Below are positions 11,138-21,812 of a stretch of DNA of 64,000 bases, piece after piece. Position numbers and translations under genes: made by a program. The first letter of the stretch is position 1; every line of letters begins with the position of its first letter. Source of the stretch: Rhodobacteraceae bacterium CCMM004. Its GTDB lineage: Bacteria > Pseudomonadota > Alphaproteobacteria > Rhodobacterales > Rhodobacteraceae. The notes below the pieces were generated by a model. That model was not told the DNA's origin. It saw only the letters and a program-made list of their open reading frames with translations, and did no database searches. The stretch spans positions 310,001-374,000 of the forward strand of contig RZWH01000003.1 of the NCBI GenBank assembly GCA_004005435.1, written 5' to 3'.

Positions 11138-11869
11138 TCAGCTCCAGAGCGGCAGGCCCGACAGGGCCGACCCGGCGATGATGGCATAGGCGGCCACGCG
11201 GTAGGCCCGGGCGCGCTCGGGGCGGAACATAGCCGCGCCCGCCAGATTGGCCAAGAGATAGACAGGGATCAGCGCCGCGCCGGTCGCCACGGCGGCCCAG
11301 GTGAGCCGGTCCATGAGGCCCAGGAGCGCGATGAGCGCCACGTCGGTGAGGATCAGATAGACGGTGATCGTGCCGCGCACGGCGGCCGGGGGCAGCGTCG
11401 AGGCGAGGTAGAGCAGGATCACCGGCGGCCCGCCCAGGCCCACAGCGCCGCCGAGGACGCCCCCCGCCGCGCCGGTGGCCCAGACCAGAGGCGGCGTCAG
11501 CCGTCCGCGATAGCGCAGGCCCGAGACGAGCGCGGCGAGGAGGGTCAGCGCGGCGAGGCTGACGCCCCAGCGGAACACCTCCGGCGGCACCTGTGTCAGG
11601 GCATAGAGGCCGAGGGGCATGGCCAAGACCATCGCCAGCCCCAGGCGCGCGATGTCCGGGGGATGGCCGTCGCGCAGCGCCCGCGGCACGGCCGGCAGGG
11701 GACCGACCAGGTCCATCACCACCAGGGCGACCAGGGCGGACACGGGATCCAGCACCCGCGCCGCCACCGGCAGGAACACCATCCCGGTGCCAAAGCCCGC
11801 GAACCCCCGCACCACACCGGCCACGGCCGCCGCGGCCCAGAGCCAGGCCATATCGCTCCATGGGATCAC
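11138..11869 (-). CDS. TauE/SafE-family (TSUP) membrane transporter
   Basis: A 243-aa protein with about eight hydrophobic segments. It has the paired glycine-rich motifs of the TSUP family: GFAGFGTGMVFLPVAARVLDP near residue 22 and GGVLGGAVGLGGPPVILLYLAS near 130. TSUP members export sulfite, sulfoacetate or other small organosulfur anions; the substrate here is unknown. The gene is inserted between secF and the Mth938-like gene and is tightly spaced, so it may be read from the sec promoter. Confidence 0.85.
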   Translation of the reverse strand: MIPWSDMAWLWAAAAVAGVVRGFAGFGTGMVFLPVAARVLDPVSALVALVVMDLVGPLPAVPRALRDGHPPDIARLGLAMVLAMPLGLYALTQVPPEVFRWGVSLAALTLLAALVSGLRYRGRLTPPLVWATGAAGGVLGGAVGLGGPPVILLYLASTLPPAAVRGTITVYLILTDVALIALLGLMDRLTWAAVATGAALIPVYLLANLAGAAMFRPERARAYRVAAYAIIAGSALSGLPLWS

Positions 11870-11905
11870 CGCCCGGCCCTCATCCCGGCCGGGGCGGCGC
11901 AGGGA

Positions 11906-12874
11906 TCACGCGTCGACGTCGGCGAACTGGTTGCCCTCGGTCTTGTCGGGCTTGGACCAGTCGCGCTTGACCCCCAGCCACAACAGGATGGTGGAGGCCA
12001 CGAAGATCGACGAGTAGGTGCCCACGATCACGCCCCAGATCATCGCGAAGACGAAGCCGCGGATCACGTCGCCGCCCAAGATGTAGAGCGAGATCAGCGC
12101 CAGAAGCGTCGTCACGCTGGTCATCATCGTCCGGCTGAGCGTCTCGTTGATCGACAGGTTCAGCACGTCCTTGAGCGGCCGCTGCTTGTATTTCCGCAGG
12201 TTCTCGCGCACCCGGTCGAAGACGACGACGGTGTCGTTCAACGAGTAGCCGACGATGGTGAGGAGCGCGGCGATGATGGCCAGGTCGAAGCGGATCTGGA
12301 GCTCGGAGAAGATGCCGATGGTCAGGATCACGTCGTGGACCAGCGCGGCCACGGCGCCCAGGGCGAACTGCCATTCGAAGCGCAGCCAGATGTAGATCAG
12401 CACCGCCCCAATGGCGAGCAGGACCGCGATGGCCGCGGTCTGAATCAACTCGCCCGAAACCTTGGGCCCCACGCTCTCCACGCTGGGGAAGGTGATGTCG
12501 GGCGCGACGGTGCGCAGGGCGTCCTGCACGGCGTTCACCACTTCGGGCGTGACGCTCTCCTGCCCTTCCTGCGCCTGGATGCGGACCATCGCGACGTTCT
12601 GATCGGGGCCGAAGGTGGGGTCGAACACCTCGGAAATCGCCACGTCCCCCAGCTCCAACGCGGCGAGGGCGTCGCGATAGGCGCCGACGTCCACCGGCTG
12701 CGCGCTCTCGGTGCGGATGGTGGTGCCGCCGCGGAAGTCGATGCCGTAGTTCAGCCCCTGGAGAAAGAACGACCCCAGCGCGACGAGAATCAACAGCCCC
12801 GACACGCCCAGCCAGATGCGCCAGCGGGAGAAGAAGTCGATGGAGGTCTGTTGAGGGACGAGTTTCAGGCGCAT
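11906..12874 (-). CDS. secF: Protein translocase subunit SecF
   Basis: A 322-aa SecF with the family's N-terminal motif FFLQGLNYGIDFRGGTTI, six predicted membrane segments, and the conserved GYSLNDTVVVFDRVREN and LSINETLSRT blocks. With SecD it uses the proton-motive force to complete protein export through SecYEG. It begins directly after the secD stop (1-bp gap), forming a yajC-secD-secF unit. Confidence 0.97.
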   Translation of the reverse strand: MRLKLVPQQTSIDFFSRWRIWLGVSGLLILVALGSFFLQGLNYGIDFRGGTTIRTESAQPVDVGAYRDALAALELGDVAISEVFDPTFGPDQNVAMVRIQAQEGQESVTPEVVNAVQDALRTVAPDITFPSVESVGPKVSGELIQTAAIAVLLAIGAVLIYIWLRFEWQFALGAVAALVHDVILTIGIFSELQIRFDLAIIAALLTIVGYSLNDTVVVFDRVRENLRKYKQRPLKDVLNLSINETLSRTMMTSVTTLLALISLYILGGDVIRGFVFAMIWGVIVGTYSSIFVASTILLWLGVKRDWSKPDKTEGNQFADVDA

Positions 12875-12875
12875 C

Positions 12876-14537
12876 TCACACCTCGATGGTCTTGGGGCGC
12901 CGCCGCTCGAACCACATCACGATCAAGAGGCGCGTGACGAAGATCGCGGTGAATACCGATGTCAGGATGCCGATGCCCAGCGTCACGGCGAAGCCGCGGA
13001 CCGGACCCGAGCCCATGGCGAACAGGATCACGGCGGTGATGAAGGTGGTGATGTTGGCGTCGATGATCGCCGAGAGCGCCTTTTCATAGCCCAGCTCGAT
13101 GGCGCGGGCGGGACCGCGGGCGGTCTTCAGCTCCTCCCGGATGCGCTCGAAGATCAGGACGTTGGCGTCCACCGCCATGCCCACGGTCAGGACGATCCCG
13201 GCGATCCCCGGCAGGGTCAGCGTCGCGCCGATGAGGCTGAGCACGCCGAAGAGCAGCGCGATGTTCAGGATCAGCGCCACGTTCGCGAAGAGCCCGAAGA
13301 GACCATAGCTGAGCGCCATGAACACCAGCACCCCGGCAAAGGCGACGACCGTGGCGACCTTGCCCGCGTCGATGCTGTCCTGGCCCAGTTCGGGGCCGAT
13401 GGTGCGCTCTTCGAGGAACACCAGCTCGGCGGGCAACGCCCCGGCGCGCAACAGGATCGCCAGTTGCGTCGACTCCTCCACCGTGAAGTTGCCGGTGATG
13501 ATCCCCGACCCGCCGGGGATGTGGTCCTGGATCACCGGCGCCGAGATGACCTCTTCGTCCAGCACGATGGCAAAGGGCGAGCCGATGTTCTCGGCGGTGT
13601 AGTCGCCGAACTTGCGCGCGCCCGTGGGATTGAAGCGGAAGTTCACCGCCGGGCGCCCGTTCTGGTCGAAGGACGGCTGCGCGTCAGTCAGCTCTTCTCC
13701 GGTCACGACCGCGGAGCGCTCGATGATGTAATAGACGCCCTCTTCGTCCAGCGACGGATAGACGACGTTGCGGGCGCCTGCCGGGGCGTCGGCCTCGGAG
13801 GTCCGGCCCACCACGGGGTTGAAGGTCAGCTGCGCCGTGGTGCCGATCAGCGCCTTCAGCTCTTCGGCCGAGCCGATGCCCGGCACCTGGATCAGGATGC
13901 GGTCGGCGCCCTGGCGCTGGATCGTCGGCTCGCGGGTGCCGACCTCGTCGACCCGGCGGCGGATGATCTCCAGCGACTGCTGGAGGGTGCGGTCGTCGGT
14001 GGCGCGCTGCTCCTCGTCCGACAAGGTGACGATGATATCGGTGCCCTGCCCCGCCACCTCGATGTCATTGGCGCCGACGCCGCCCAGGCTGACGATGGGC
14101 CGGGCCAGGCCGCGCACGATCTCCAACGCGCGAGGCATGCCGGCCGGATCGCCCAGGCGGATGCGCAGGGCGTCGCCGCCAGTGTCCTGACGGCGGATCG
14201 TGCCGACCTCGTCGCGGGCGTCGCGCAGCGCGTCGCGGATCTCGGGCCACATGGCGTCCAGCCGGTCGGCATAGACGTCCTCCACCTGCACCTCGGCCAA
14301 CAGATGCGCCCCGCCGCGCAGGTCGAGACCCAGGTTCACCAGGCTCGCCGGCATCCAGTCCGGCCAGCCCGCGGCGGCCGCCTCCCGCTCGGGCGTCGCG
14401 CCCATCGCCTCGATCTCGGCCAGGGCGTCGTTGTGCTGTTCGACCCGTGTGTAGAACACGTTGGGCAGGGCGAGGATCAGCCCGAGGGCGACAAGCCCCC
14501 AGATCATGATCCGTCGAAAGGTGGAGATGTTCAGCAT
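12876..14537 (-). CDS. secD: Protein translocase subunit SecD
   Basis: A 553-aa SecD. An N-terminal membrane helix leads to LVNLGLDLRGGAHLLAEV, a large periplasmic P1 region (about 60-370), then five membrane segments with AGIVLTVGMAVDANVLIFERIREE and the C-terminal GPVRGFAVTLGIGILTSVF. It follows yajC by 70 bp on the minus strand. Confidence 0.97.
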   Translation of the reverse strand: MLNISTFRRIMIWGLVALGLILALPNVFYTRVEQHNDALAEIEAMGATPEREAAAAGWPDWMPASLVNLGLDLRGGAHLLAEVQVEDVYADRLDAMWPEIRDALRDARDEVGTIRRQDTGGDALRIRLGDPAGMPRALEIVRGLARPIVSLGGVGANDIEVAGQGTDIIVTLSDEEQRATDDRTLQQSLEIIRRRVDEVGTREPTIQRQGADRILIQVPGIGSAEELKALIGTTAQLTFNPVVGRTSEADAPAGARNVVYPSLDEEGVYYIIERSAVVTGEELTDAQPSFDQNGRPAVNFRFNPTGARKFGDYTAENIGSPFAIVLDEEVISAPVIQDHIPGGSGIITGNFTVEESTQLAILLRAGALPAELVFLEERTIGPELGQDSIDAGKVATVVAFAGVLVFMALSYGLFGLFANVALILNIALLFGVLSLIGATLTLPGIAGIVLTVGMAVDANVLIFERIREELKTARGPARAIELGYEKALSAIIDANITTFITAVILFAMGSGPVRGFAVTLGIGILTSVFTAIFVTRLLIVMWFERRRPKTIEV

Positions 14538-14607
14538 CGCCTGGGTCGTCTCTCCTGCAAGGGCCGGGGGGCGCGGGTCCGGCCGCCCACGCGGCCGGGG
14601 CAGCGGC

Positions 14608-14931
14608 TCACGAGTTGGCCGGCTCGGTCTTGTTCAGGACCTGGCTGATGGTGTGCTTGACCACCCGAACGCGGACGCCCTCGGCGACCTCGACCTCGAC
14701 CTCGCCGTCTTCCTTGACCTTGGAGACCTTGCCGATCAGGCCGCCGGCGGTCACCACCTGGTCGCCACGGCGCAGCGCCTCGACCATTTTCTGATGCTCT
14801 TTGACCTTTTTCTGCTGCGGGCGGATCAGCAGGAAATACATGATCGCAAAGATCAGGATCAGGGGAATGAAGCTCGCGAACGCGCCTCCGGCGCCTCCGG
14901 CCGCTTGCGCAAAGGCAGGCGTGACGAACAT
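14608..14931 (-). CDS. yajC: Preprotein translocase subunit YajC
   Basis: A 107-aa protein: short periplasmic N-terminus with FVTPAFAQA, one membrane helix (FASFIPLILIFAIMYFLLI), then RPQQKKVKEHQKMVEALRRGDQ, the YajC signature, and a small beta-rich cytoplasmic tail. The start at 14931 is chosen because AAAGGA precedes it; an ATG 16 codons upstream would add a non-conserved leader. It associates with SecDF. Confidence 0.94.
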   Translation of the reverse strand: MFVTPAFAQAAGGAGGAFASFIPLILIFAIMYFLLIRPQQKKVKEHQKMVEALRRGDQVVTAGGLIGKVSKVKEDGEVEVEVAEGVRVRVVKHTISQVLNKTEPANS

Positions 14932-14951
14932 GGGCAGGGTCCTTTGTGAAA

Positions 14952-14970
14952 GGGGCCCGTCGAGGGCCCC
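14952..14970. other. Hairpin upstream of yajC
   Basis: GGGGCCC-GTCGA-GGGCCCC is a perfect 7-bp stem with a 5-nt loop, ending 21 bp before the yajC start. In the yajC-secDF leader it could act as an attenuator or stabiliser. The rest of the 329-bp divergent gap (14932-15260) has no recognisable gene and presumably holds promoters for yajC and the creatininase-like gene. Confidence 0.4.
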
Positions 14971-15260
14971 GTCTGTCATCGCGGTCCGGGTTTATCTGTG
15001 GCCCCGCCCCTTGTCCAGCAAGGCCCGCAGGTCGGCGCCGCGGCCGGGCGCCGGACGACCTCACGCCCTGCGACGCCGCGCCCTGCCCCGCCCGCCGATT
15101 GCGCCTTGCCACGGGGCGTCCGCCGGTTACGCTCGGCCCGGCGGCGCGGGGGGATGCGCCCGCCCCCGTCAGACCGGCGCGCGCGACCGCGACACACCCG
15201 CGCACCGCCGGGCCGCCCCGCACAGCCGTTCCGACACGGGGCGCGCATGGAGACGACGAG

Positions 15261-15977
15261 ATGCGACTTGCACACATGAGTTGGGCGGATGTGGAGGCGC
15301 ACGCCGCGCGCGATCCGCGCTGCGTGATCCCCGTGGGCTCGGTCGAGCAGCACGCGCAACTGTCGCTCTGCGTCGACATGATCCTGGCCGAGAGGGTGTC
15401 GGTCCAGGCGGCCGAACCGCTCGGCGTGCCGGTGTTCCCGGTGATGCCCTACGGCCACGCGCCCTATTTCGGCGGGTTTCCCGGCACGATCACCCTGCGG
15501 CTGGAGACGCTTCTGGCGGTGATGCGCGACCTCTGCGCCTCGGCCCGGCGGTCGGGATTCCGCCACATCCTGATCGTCTCGGGGCACGGCGGCAACGCGC
15601 CTGTGGGCGCGCTGGGGCACGAGTTGATGGCCGATTGGGGCGACGTGTCGATCCGGTTCCACGAGTGGTGGAAGGCCCCCAAGACCTGGGCCAAGGCGCA
15701 GGAGATCGACCCCACCGGCAGCCACGCCAACTGGATGGAGAACTTCCCCTGGACCCGCCTCGGCAACCGCGCCGCGCCGATGAAGGCGAAACCGCCGGTG
15801 GACTATGCCGAGTTGAAATGCCGCCCTCCCGACATGGCCCGCGACTATCTGGGCGACGGCGCGTTCGGCGGCACCTATCAGCGCTCGGACGCCGAGATGG
15901 ATGCACTGTGGAAGGTCGGCGTCGCCGAGACCCGCGCCGCAATCCAGGGGCCCTGGCCCGACTTCGGCACCGCATGA
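15261..15977 (+). CDS. Creatininase-family amidohydrolase
   Basis: A 238-aa protein of the creatininase superfamily, binuclear metal enzymes that open cyclic or linear amides. Metal-ligand positions are visible: Glu29 and His31 in GSVEQHAQL, Asp39 in CVDMIL and SGHGGN in the centre. The usual HGPHLP following the Glu is changed to HAQLSL, so substrate and metal details may differ from creatinine amidohydrolase. The ATG follows GGAGACGACGAG. It overlaps the following reductase gene by 4 bp (ATGA). An amide-opening role would fit the catabolic island beginning at 17.9 kb, but that link is inferred. Confidence 0.82.
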   Translation: MRLAHMSWADVEAHAARDPRCVIPVGSVEQHAQLSLCVDMILAERVSVQAAEPLGVPVFPVMPYGHAPYFGGFPGTITLRLETLLAVMRDLCASARRSGFRHILIVSGHGGNAPVGALGHELMADWGDVSIRFHEWWKAPKTWAKAQEIDPTGSHANWMENFPWTRLGNRAAPMKAKPPVDYAELKCRPPDMARDYLGDGAFGGTYQRSDAEMDALWKVGVAETRAAIQGPWPDFGTA

Positions 15978-16993
15978 CCGACGAGGTCCTGATCTGGGGC
16001 GCGGGCGCCATCGGCGGCACGCTCGGCGCCTATTGGGCGCGCGCCGGGCTGCCGGTGCGGATGGTCGATACGGTGGTCGAGCACGCGGCGGCGTGCGCGA
16101 CCGACGGCCTGCGGATCGGCGGATCGGTCGAGACCTTCACCCAGGTCGTGCCGTGCGTCACGCCCGCCGCACTGAGCGGCGTCTGGAGGCGCGTGGTCCT
16201 GGCGGTGAAGTCGCCCGCGACCGAGGCCGCGGCGGCGGCGCTCAGGCCGCATTTGGCGCCGGACGGCTATGTCCTGTCGGCGCAGAACGGGCTCTGCGAA
16301 CATGTCATCGCAGGTATCGTCGGGGCGGAGCGGACCATGGGCGCCTTCGTCAACTTCGGGGCGGACTGGCACGGGCCGGGCGAGATTTTGTTCGGCAACC
16401 GCGGCGCGGTGGTGGTGGGCGAACTCGACGGCAGCGTCCGGCCCCGCACCCGCGACATGCACCGGCTCCTCCGTCTGTTCGAGCCCGAGGCGGTGTTGAC
16501 GGACGACATCTGGTCCTATCTGTGGGGCAAGCTCGGCTACGGCGCGATGCTCTTTGCCACCGCGCTGACCGACGACAGCATCGCCCACAACTTCGCCGAC
16601 CCCGCCCGCGGGCCCGCATTCATCGCGCTGGGGCGCGAGGTGACGGCCGTCGCCCGGGCCGAGGGCGTGACGCCCCGCGGCTTCGACGGGTTCGACCCCG
16701 CGGCCTTTGCCCTCGAGGCGCCATCGGGCGCGGCGGAGGCGAGCCTGGCCGCGCTCGCCGCGTTCAACCGCGGCTCGGCCAAGACCCATTCGGGCATTTG
16801 GCGCGATCTCGCCGTCCGCAAGAGACCCACCGAGGTCGACGGACAGGTGGGCGCCGTCATCGCGCGGGGCCGCCGCCACGGCATTTCGACCCCGCATCTC
16901 GACCGCCTGCATGGGTTGATCCGCGACGTGGAGACCGGTCGCCGCCCCATGTCGCCCGACACCTTCGCCGCGCTGATCCCGTGCAGCGACTGA
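15974..16993 (+). CDS. Ketopantoate reductase-like (ApbA/PanE family) dehydrogenase
   Basis: A 339-aa protein with an N-terminal Rossmann motif GAGAIGG (9-15), a central LAVKSPAT and AQNGLCEHVIAG (the NG of the PanE family), and a helical C-terminal domain. The family includes 2-dehydropantoate 2-reductase but also many reductases of unrelated 2-keto or 3-keto acids. It is translationally coupled to the creatininase-like gene, so a shared catabolic step is at least as likely as pantothenate synthesis. Confidence 0.78.
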   Translation: MTDEVLIWGAGAIGGTLGAYWARAGLPVRMVDTVVEHAAACATDGLRIGGSVETFTQVVPCVTPAALSGVWRRVVLAVKSPATEAAAAALRPHLAPDGYVLSAQNGLCEHVIAGIVGAERTMGAFVNFGADWHGPGEILFGNRGAVVVGELDGSVRPRTRDMHRLLRLFEPEAVLTDDIWSYLWGKLGYGAMLFATALTDDSIAHNFADPARGPAFIALGREVTAVARAEGVTPRGFDGFDPAAFALEAPSGAAEASLAALAAFNRGSAKTHSGIWRDLAVRKRPTEVDGQVGAVIARGRRHGISTPHLDRLHGLIRDVETGRRPMSPDTFAALIPCSD

Positions 16994-17027
16994 GCCCACC
17001 CGGCCGCCCCAGGCACGGCCGGTCCGG

Positions 17028-17888
17028 GTGACCGCGGCCGCCCCCGCGGCCAACAACCTGCGCGGCGGCCTGCTCCTCGCCGCAGCGGGCCTGTGCTTTA
17101 CGGCCGAGGTGGTCGCGGTGCGCTGGCTCGACCCCGGCACGCCGCAATCGCAGATCGTGCTGGCCCGCGCCTTGGCACAGCTCGGCGCCGTGGTGCTCTG
17201 GGCCGCCTGGGTCCGCGCGCCGCTCCTGGCCACGGCGCGGCCGGGCCGCCATCTCGCCCGGGGCCTGACCAGCGTGGTGAGCTGGTGGCTCTATTACAGC
17301 AGCTTCGCCCGTCTGGACCTGGCCACGGCCACGGTTCTGACCTTCTCCAGCGCGCTCTTCGTCGTCGTCCTGGCGGGCCCGATTCTGGGCGAGCGTGTAG
17401 GGGCGCGGCGCTGGATCCTCACCCTGGTCGGCTTTGCCGGCGTGGTCCTGGCGGCCCAGCCTGACGGGCTGCGCATCGAGCCCGGGGTGCTGTTCGGCCT
17501 CGGCGCGGCGCTGGCCATGGCCTCGCTCATCTTTCAGAACCGCATCCTGTCGCGCACCGAATCCACCGCGACGATCATGTTCTACATCGCGGTGGTCGCG
17601 GTCCTGGCGACGGTGCCCGTGGCCGTCGCGGGGTGGCGGCCACTCACCGCCGGGGACGCGGCGCTCCTCGCCGTCGCGGGGAGCCTGGGGGCGCTCGGGA
17701 TGCTCGCGACGATCGAGGCCTACCGCGTGGGCGAAGTGTCGGCCCTGGCGCCGGTCCCCTACCTGCGGCTGGTGTTCTCCATCGCGGCGGGGCTCGCGCT
17801 GTTCGGCGAGGTGCCGGGGGTTGCCACCCTGGCGGGCAGCGCGCTGATCGTGGTCGCCGCTCTGGGCGTCGACGGCCGCCGCAGATAG
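17028..17888 (+). CDS. EamA/DMT-family transporter
   Basis: A 286-aa protein of ten hydrophobic segments in two EamA repeats (about 12-140 and 150-280); GLTSVVSWWLYYSSFARLDL and the following LATATVLTFSSALFVV are typical. The GTG at 17028 is used as the start. Substrate unknown; family members export amino acids, metabolites or nucleosides. It lies 34 bp after the reductase gene and probably ends this plus-strand group. Confidence 0.83.
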   Translation: MTAAAPAANNLRGGLLLAAAGLCFTAEVVAVRWLDPGTPQSQIVLARALAQLGAVVLWAAWVRAPLLATARPGRHLARGLTSVVSWWLYYSSFARLDLATATVLTFSSALFVVVLAGPILGERVGARRWILTLVGFAGVVLAAQPDGLRIEPGVLFGLGAALAMASLIFQNRILSRTESTATIMFYIAVVAVLATVPVAVAGWRPLTAGDAALLAVAGSLGALGMLATIEAYRVGEVSALAPVPYLRLVFSIAAGLALFGEVPGVATLAGSALIVVAALGVDGRRR

Positions 17889-17899
17889 GCCGAGGCCGG

Positions 17900-18882
17900 T
17901 CAGGCCACGACGTGGCAGGCGACCCGGCGACCCGGCGACACCTCCCGCAGCCGCGGCACCTCGGCCGCGCAGCGCGCCTCGGCCAGGGGGCAGCGGTCCC
18001 GGAACCGGCAACCCGACGGCGGGTTGCGCGCGTCCGGCAGGCCGCCCTTGATCGGCAGCGGGTCGTGCGACTGATTCACATCCGGCACGGGCACCGCCTG
18101 CACCAGAGCGCGGGTGTAGGGATGCAGCGGGGACTCGATCAAATCCCGCGTCGGCCCGTCCTCGACCACGGTGCCGAGATACATGGTGATTGTCCGGGCG
18201 CAGACATAGCGCACGAGCGACAGGTCGTGGCTAATATAGACGGCGGCGAGACCCAGCCGGTCGCGCACCTCGCGCAGCACGTTCAGGATCCCTGCGCGCA
18301 CCGAGACGTCCAGCATCGACACCGGCTCGTCCGCGACGATGAAGTCGGGCCGCAGAACCAGCGCGCGGGCCAGCACCACCCGCTGAAGCTGGCCGCCGGA
18401 CAACTGATGCGGAAAGCTCATCAGGAAATGCTCGGGCGCGGCCAGGTGGACCATGCGCAGCGCCTCGGCGATCCGCTCTTCGTGCTCGGCGGCGGGGACG
18501 CGGGCGTTGCGCAGGGGCTCTTGCAGGCTGCGCAGAATGGTGAAGTGCGGGTTGAGCGCGTCGAACGGGTTCTGGAACACCAGCTGCGCCCGGCGGCGAA
18601 AGGCCAGTTCCGCCTGGCGGTCCATCTCGCCGATGTCCGCGCCTTGGAACCGGACGGTGCCCGAGGTCGGCGGGATCAGCTTGATCAGCATCCGGCCCAG
18701 CGTGGTCTTGCCGCAGCCGGATTCTCCCACGATGCCCAGGGTTTCGCCCCGGCGAAGGGTGAAGTCCACGTCGGTGACGGCATGGATCTGGGGCCGGCGG
18801 CCGCGCAGGATGTCGGCGGCCGAGCGGCTGACGTCGAAGCTGCGCGAGACGCTGTCGACCTCGATCAGGGGGGCGTCTGCGG

Positions 18883-18886
<4 letters not shown>
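17900..18886 (-). CDS. Oligopeptide-type ABC transporter ATP-binding protein (OppF/DppF-like)
   Basis: A 328-aa ATPase with Walker A GESGCGKTT, signature LSGGQLQR, Walker B FIVADEP, and the C-terminal oligopeptide-transporter extension with the cysteine cluster CRFRDRCPLAEARC. It is the second ATPase of the pair and overlaps the preceding ATPase gene by 4 bp. Last gene of a five-gene minus-strand operon: binding protein, two permeases, two ATPases. Confidence 0.92.
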
Positions 18887-19893
<1,007 letters not shown>

Positions 19894-19897
19894 GGGT

Positions 19898-20818
19898 TCA
19901 GTCCCGCAGCTTGGGGAAGAGGATCTCTTCGTAGCCCCGGCTGATGAAGAAGCCTGCGACGACGACGGCGATGATGCATAGGCCGGGCGGCACGAACCAG
20001 TAGTACTGCTCGCGCCCCAGCGCCTGGGAGGCATAGGCGTCCTGGAGCATGTAGCCCCAGGTCACCGTGTTCGAGGGACCGAAGCCGAGAAAGCTGATCG
20101 CCGCCTCGGTCAGGATCGCCCAGCCCACGGCGATGGAGGCGTAGAGGAACGACAGAGCCAGCACGTTCGGCGCGATGTGGACGAAGAGGATGCGCCACGG
20201 CCCCGCTCCGGTGACCCGCGCCGCCTCGACGAAGGCGCGCTCGCGCAAGGACATGACCTGCGCACGGATCACCCGCGCCGACTGCGGCCAGAGGAGGAGC
20301 GCGATGCCCAGGACCACGTTCCACTGGCTCGGCTCCATCATCGCCGCAAGGACGATGACGAAGGGCAGGAACGGCACGCCCAGGGCCACATCGGCGAGCC
20401 GCATCAGCAGAGTGTCGACCCAGCCGCCGAAGAACCCGGCGATGAGGCCGATGACGGTGCCGATCGTGACCACCGAGATCGCCGCGGTCAGACCGACGAT
20501 CAGCGCGCCGCGGGTGCCCATGACGAGCTGCGAGTAGATGTCGCGCCCCGAATAGGTCGTGCCGAGATAGTGGTCCGCCGAGGGGAGGAGGTTCCGCGCC
20601 AGGTCGTAGTTCTCGTCGAACAGGATTTCCCTGGGGTCGTGCGTCACCAGGTGGTCGGCAAAGAGCGCCACGAGGATGAACAGCAGATAGAGGATCACCC
20701 CGGCCGCCGCGAACGGATCGCGCCGGGGAATTTCCCACACTCCGCGCAGCGCGCGGGCGATCCCGGCCAGGGCGGTGCGCCCGTGCCGGGGGAGTCGAAT
20801 GTCATCCGTTCGCTGCAA
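19898..20818 (-). CDS. ABC transporter permease (DppC-like)
   Basis: A 306-aa inner-membrane permease with an N-terminal helix, a DppC-like loop HYLGTTYSGRDIYSQLVMGTR, and the EAA motif (FVEAARVTGAGPWRILFVHIAPN) that contacts the ATPase. Six membrane segments. Its start lies inside the end of the upstream permease gene (17-bp overlap), so translation is coupled. Confidence 0.92.
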   Translation of the reverse strand: MQRTDDIRLPRHGRTALAGIARALRGVWEIPRRDPFAAAGVILYLLFILVALFADHLVTHDPREILFDENYDLARNLLPSADHYLGTTYSGRDIYSQLVMGTRGALIVGLTAAISVVTIGTVIGLIAGFFGGWVDTLLMRLADVALGVPFLPFVIVLAAMMEPSQWNVVLGIALLLWPQSARVIRAQVMSLRERAFVEAARVTGAGPWRILFVHIAPNVLALSFLYASIAVGWAILTEAAISFLGFGPSNTVTWGYMLQDAYASQALGREQYYWFVPPGLCIIAVVVAGFFISRGYEEILFPKLRD

Positions 20819-21779
20819 CGCGCACCCTCGGGTCCAGGAGGTGATAGGTGATGTCGGCGATGAAGTTCATCACCACCAAGACGAAGGTGATCATCAGGAA
20901 CGCGCCCTGCGCCAACGGATAGTCGCTGGCTGAGACCGCGTTGACCAAAAGCCGCCCGATGCCGGGCCAAGAGAACACGGTCTCGACCACGACGTTGCCG
21001 CCCACCGCGCCTCCGATCCCGAGGGCGAAGGCGGTCGCGACCGGCAGAAGCGCGTTGCGCGCGGCGTGGCGCATCACAATGGTCCAGGTCGACAGGCCCT
21101 TCATCCGGGCCATGGTGATGAACTCCTCTTGCAGGACGTTCAACATGTTCGACCGCATGAGGAGGAGCGGCAGGCCCTGGAGATAGATCGCCAGAGTGAT
21201 CGCCGGCAGCGCCAGGTGCGAAAGGAAGTCGGCCGAGGTCAGCCGCGACCAGCCGCTCTGCCACTCGCTGCCCGATGTGTTGGCCCCGCCGGAGGGGAAC
21301 CAGCCCAAGTGGAAGCTGAAGAACGCGAGAAGCACCATGCCCAGCCAGAACTCAGGCGCCGCGCGGGTGGTCAGGACCAGGGGGATGCCCACGCCCTCGA
21401 CCCAGCTTCCGCGCTTCCACGCGAGATAAGCGCCGACGACGATGCCGAAGAGATACGCGATGATCAGCGAGGTCAGGGTCAGGATGACCGAGTTCGGAAA
21501 CACCTGCCAAACGACTTCGAGCACCGGCTTCTTAAAGAAGAAAGACTGCCCCAGGTCGCCCTGGAGCAGGTTCCAGAGAAACAGGAAATACTGCTCGCCC
21601 AAGGACTTATCCAGTCCGAACTGAGCGATCAGCGCATCTTGCTGCTCTGCGGTCGTCGTGTTGTCGATGAACGCGGCGAGAGGGGTGCCCGGCATCAGCC
21701 GGAACATGAAGAACAGGATCGTGGCCACCGTCCATAGGACGAAGATCATCTGTAAGAACCGTTTGGCCACGTAGCCCAT
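20802..21779 (-). CDS. ABC transporter permease (DppB-like)
   Basis: A 325-aa permease beginning MGYVAKRFLQMIFVLWTV, the usual DppB start, with six membrane segments. The EAA loop reads EEFITMARMKGLSTWTIVMRHAARNALLP. A large periplasmic loop near 33-95 (AFIDNTTTAEQQDALIAQFG) is the normal DppB feature. It follows the binding-protein gene by 33 bp. Confidence 0.92.
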   Translation of the reverse strand: MGYVAKRFLQMIFVLWTVATILFFMFRLMPGTPLAAFIDNTTTAEQQDALIAQFGLDKSLGEQYFLFLWNLLQGDLGQSFFFKKPVLEVVWQVFPNSVILTLTSLIIAYLFGIVVGAYLAWKRGSWVEGVGIPLVLTTRAAPEFWLGMVLLAFFSFHLGWFPSGGANTSGSEWQSGWSRLTSADFLSHLALPAITLAIYLQGLPLLLMRSNMLNVLQEEFITMARMKGLSTWTIVMRHAARNALLPVATAFALGIGGAVGGNVVVETVFSWPGIGRLLVNAVSASDYPLAQGAFLMITFVLVVMNFIADITYHLLDPRVRVAANG

Positions 21780-21812
21780 GCCGGACGCCCTCTCGCTCGT
21801 TGTCGCTGTCGA

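Noticed and set aside
15974-16993. Assignment as panE of pantothenate synthesis
   Set aside because: The family is right, but coupling to a creatininase-like gene and the breadth of the family make the specific pathway unsafe, so no symbol is given.
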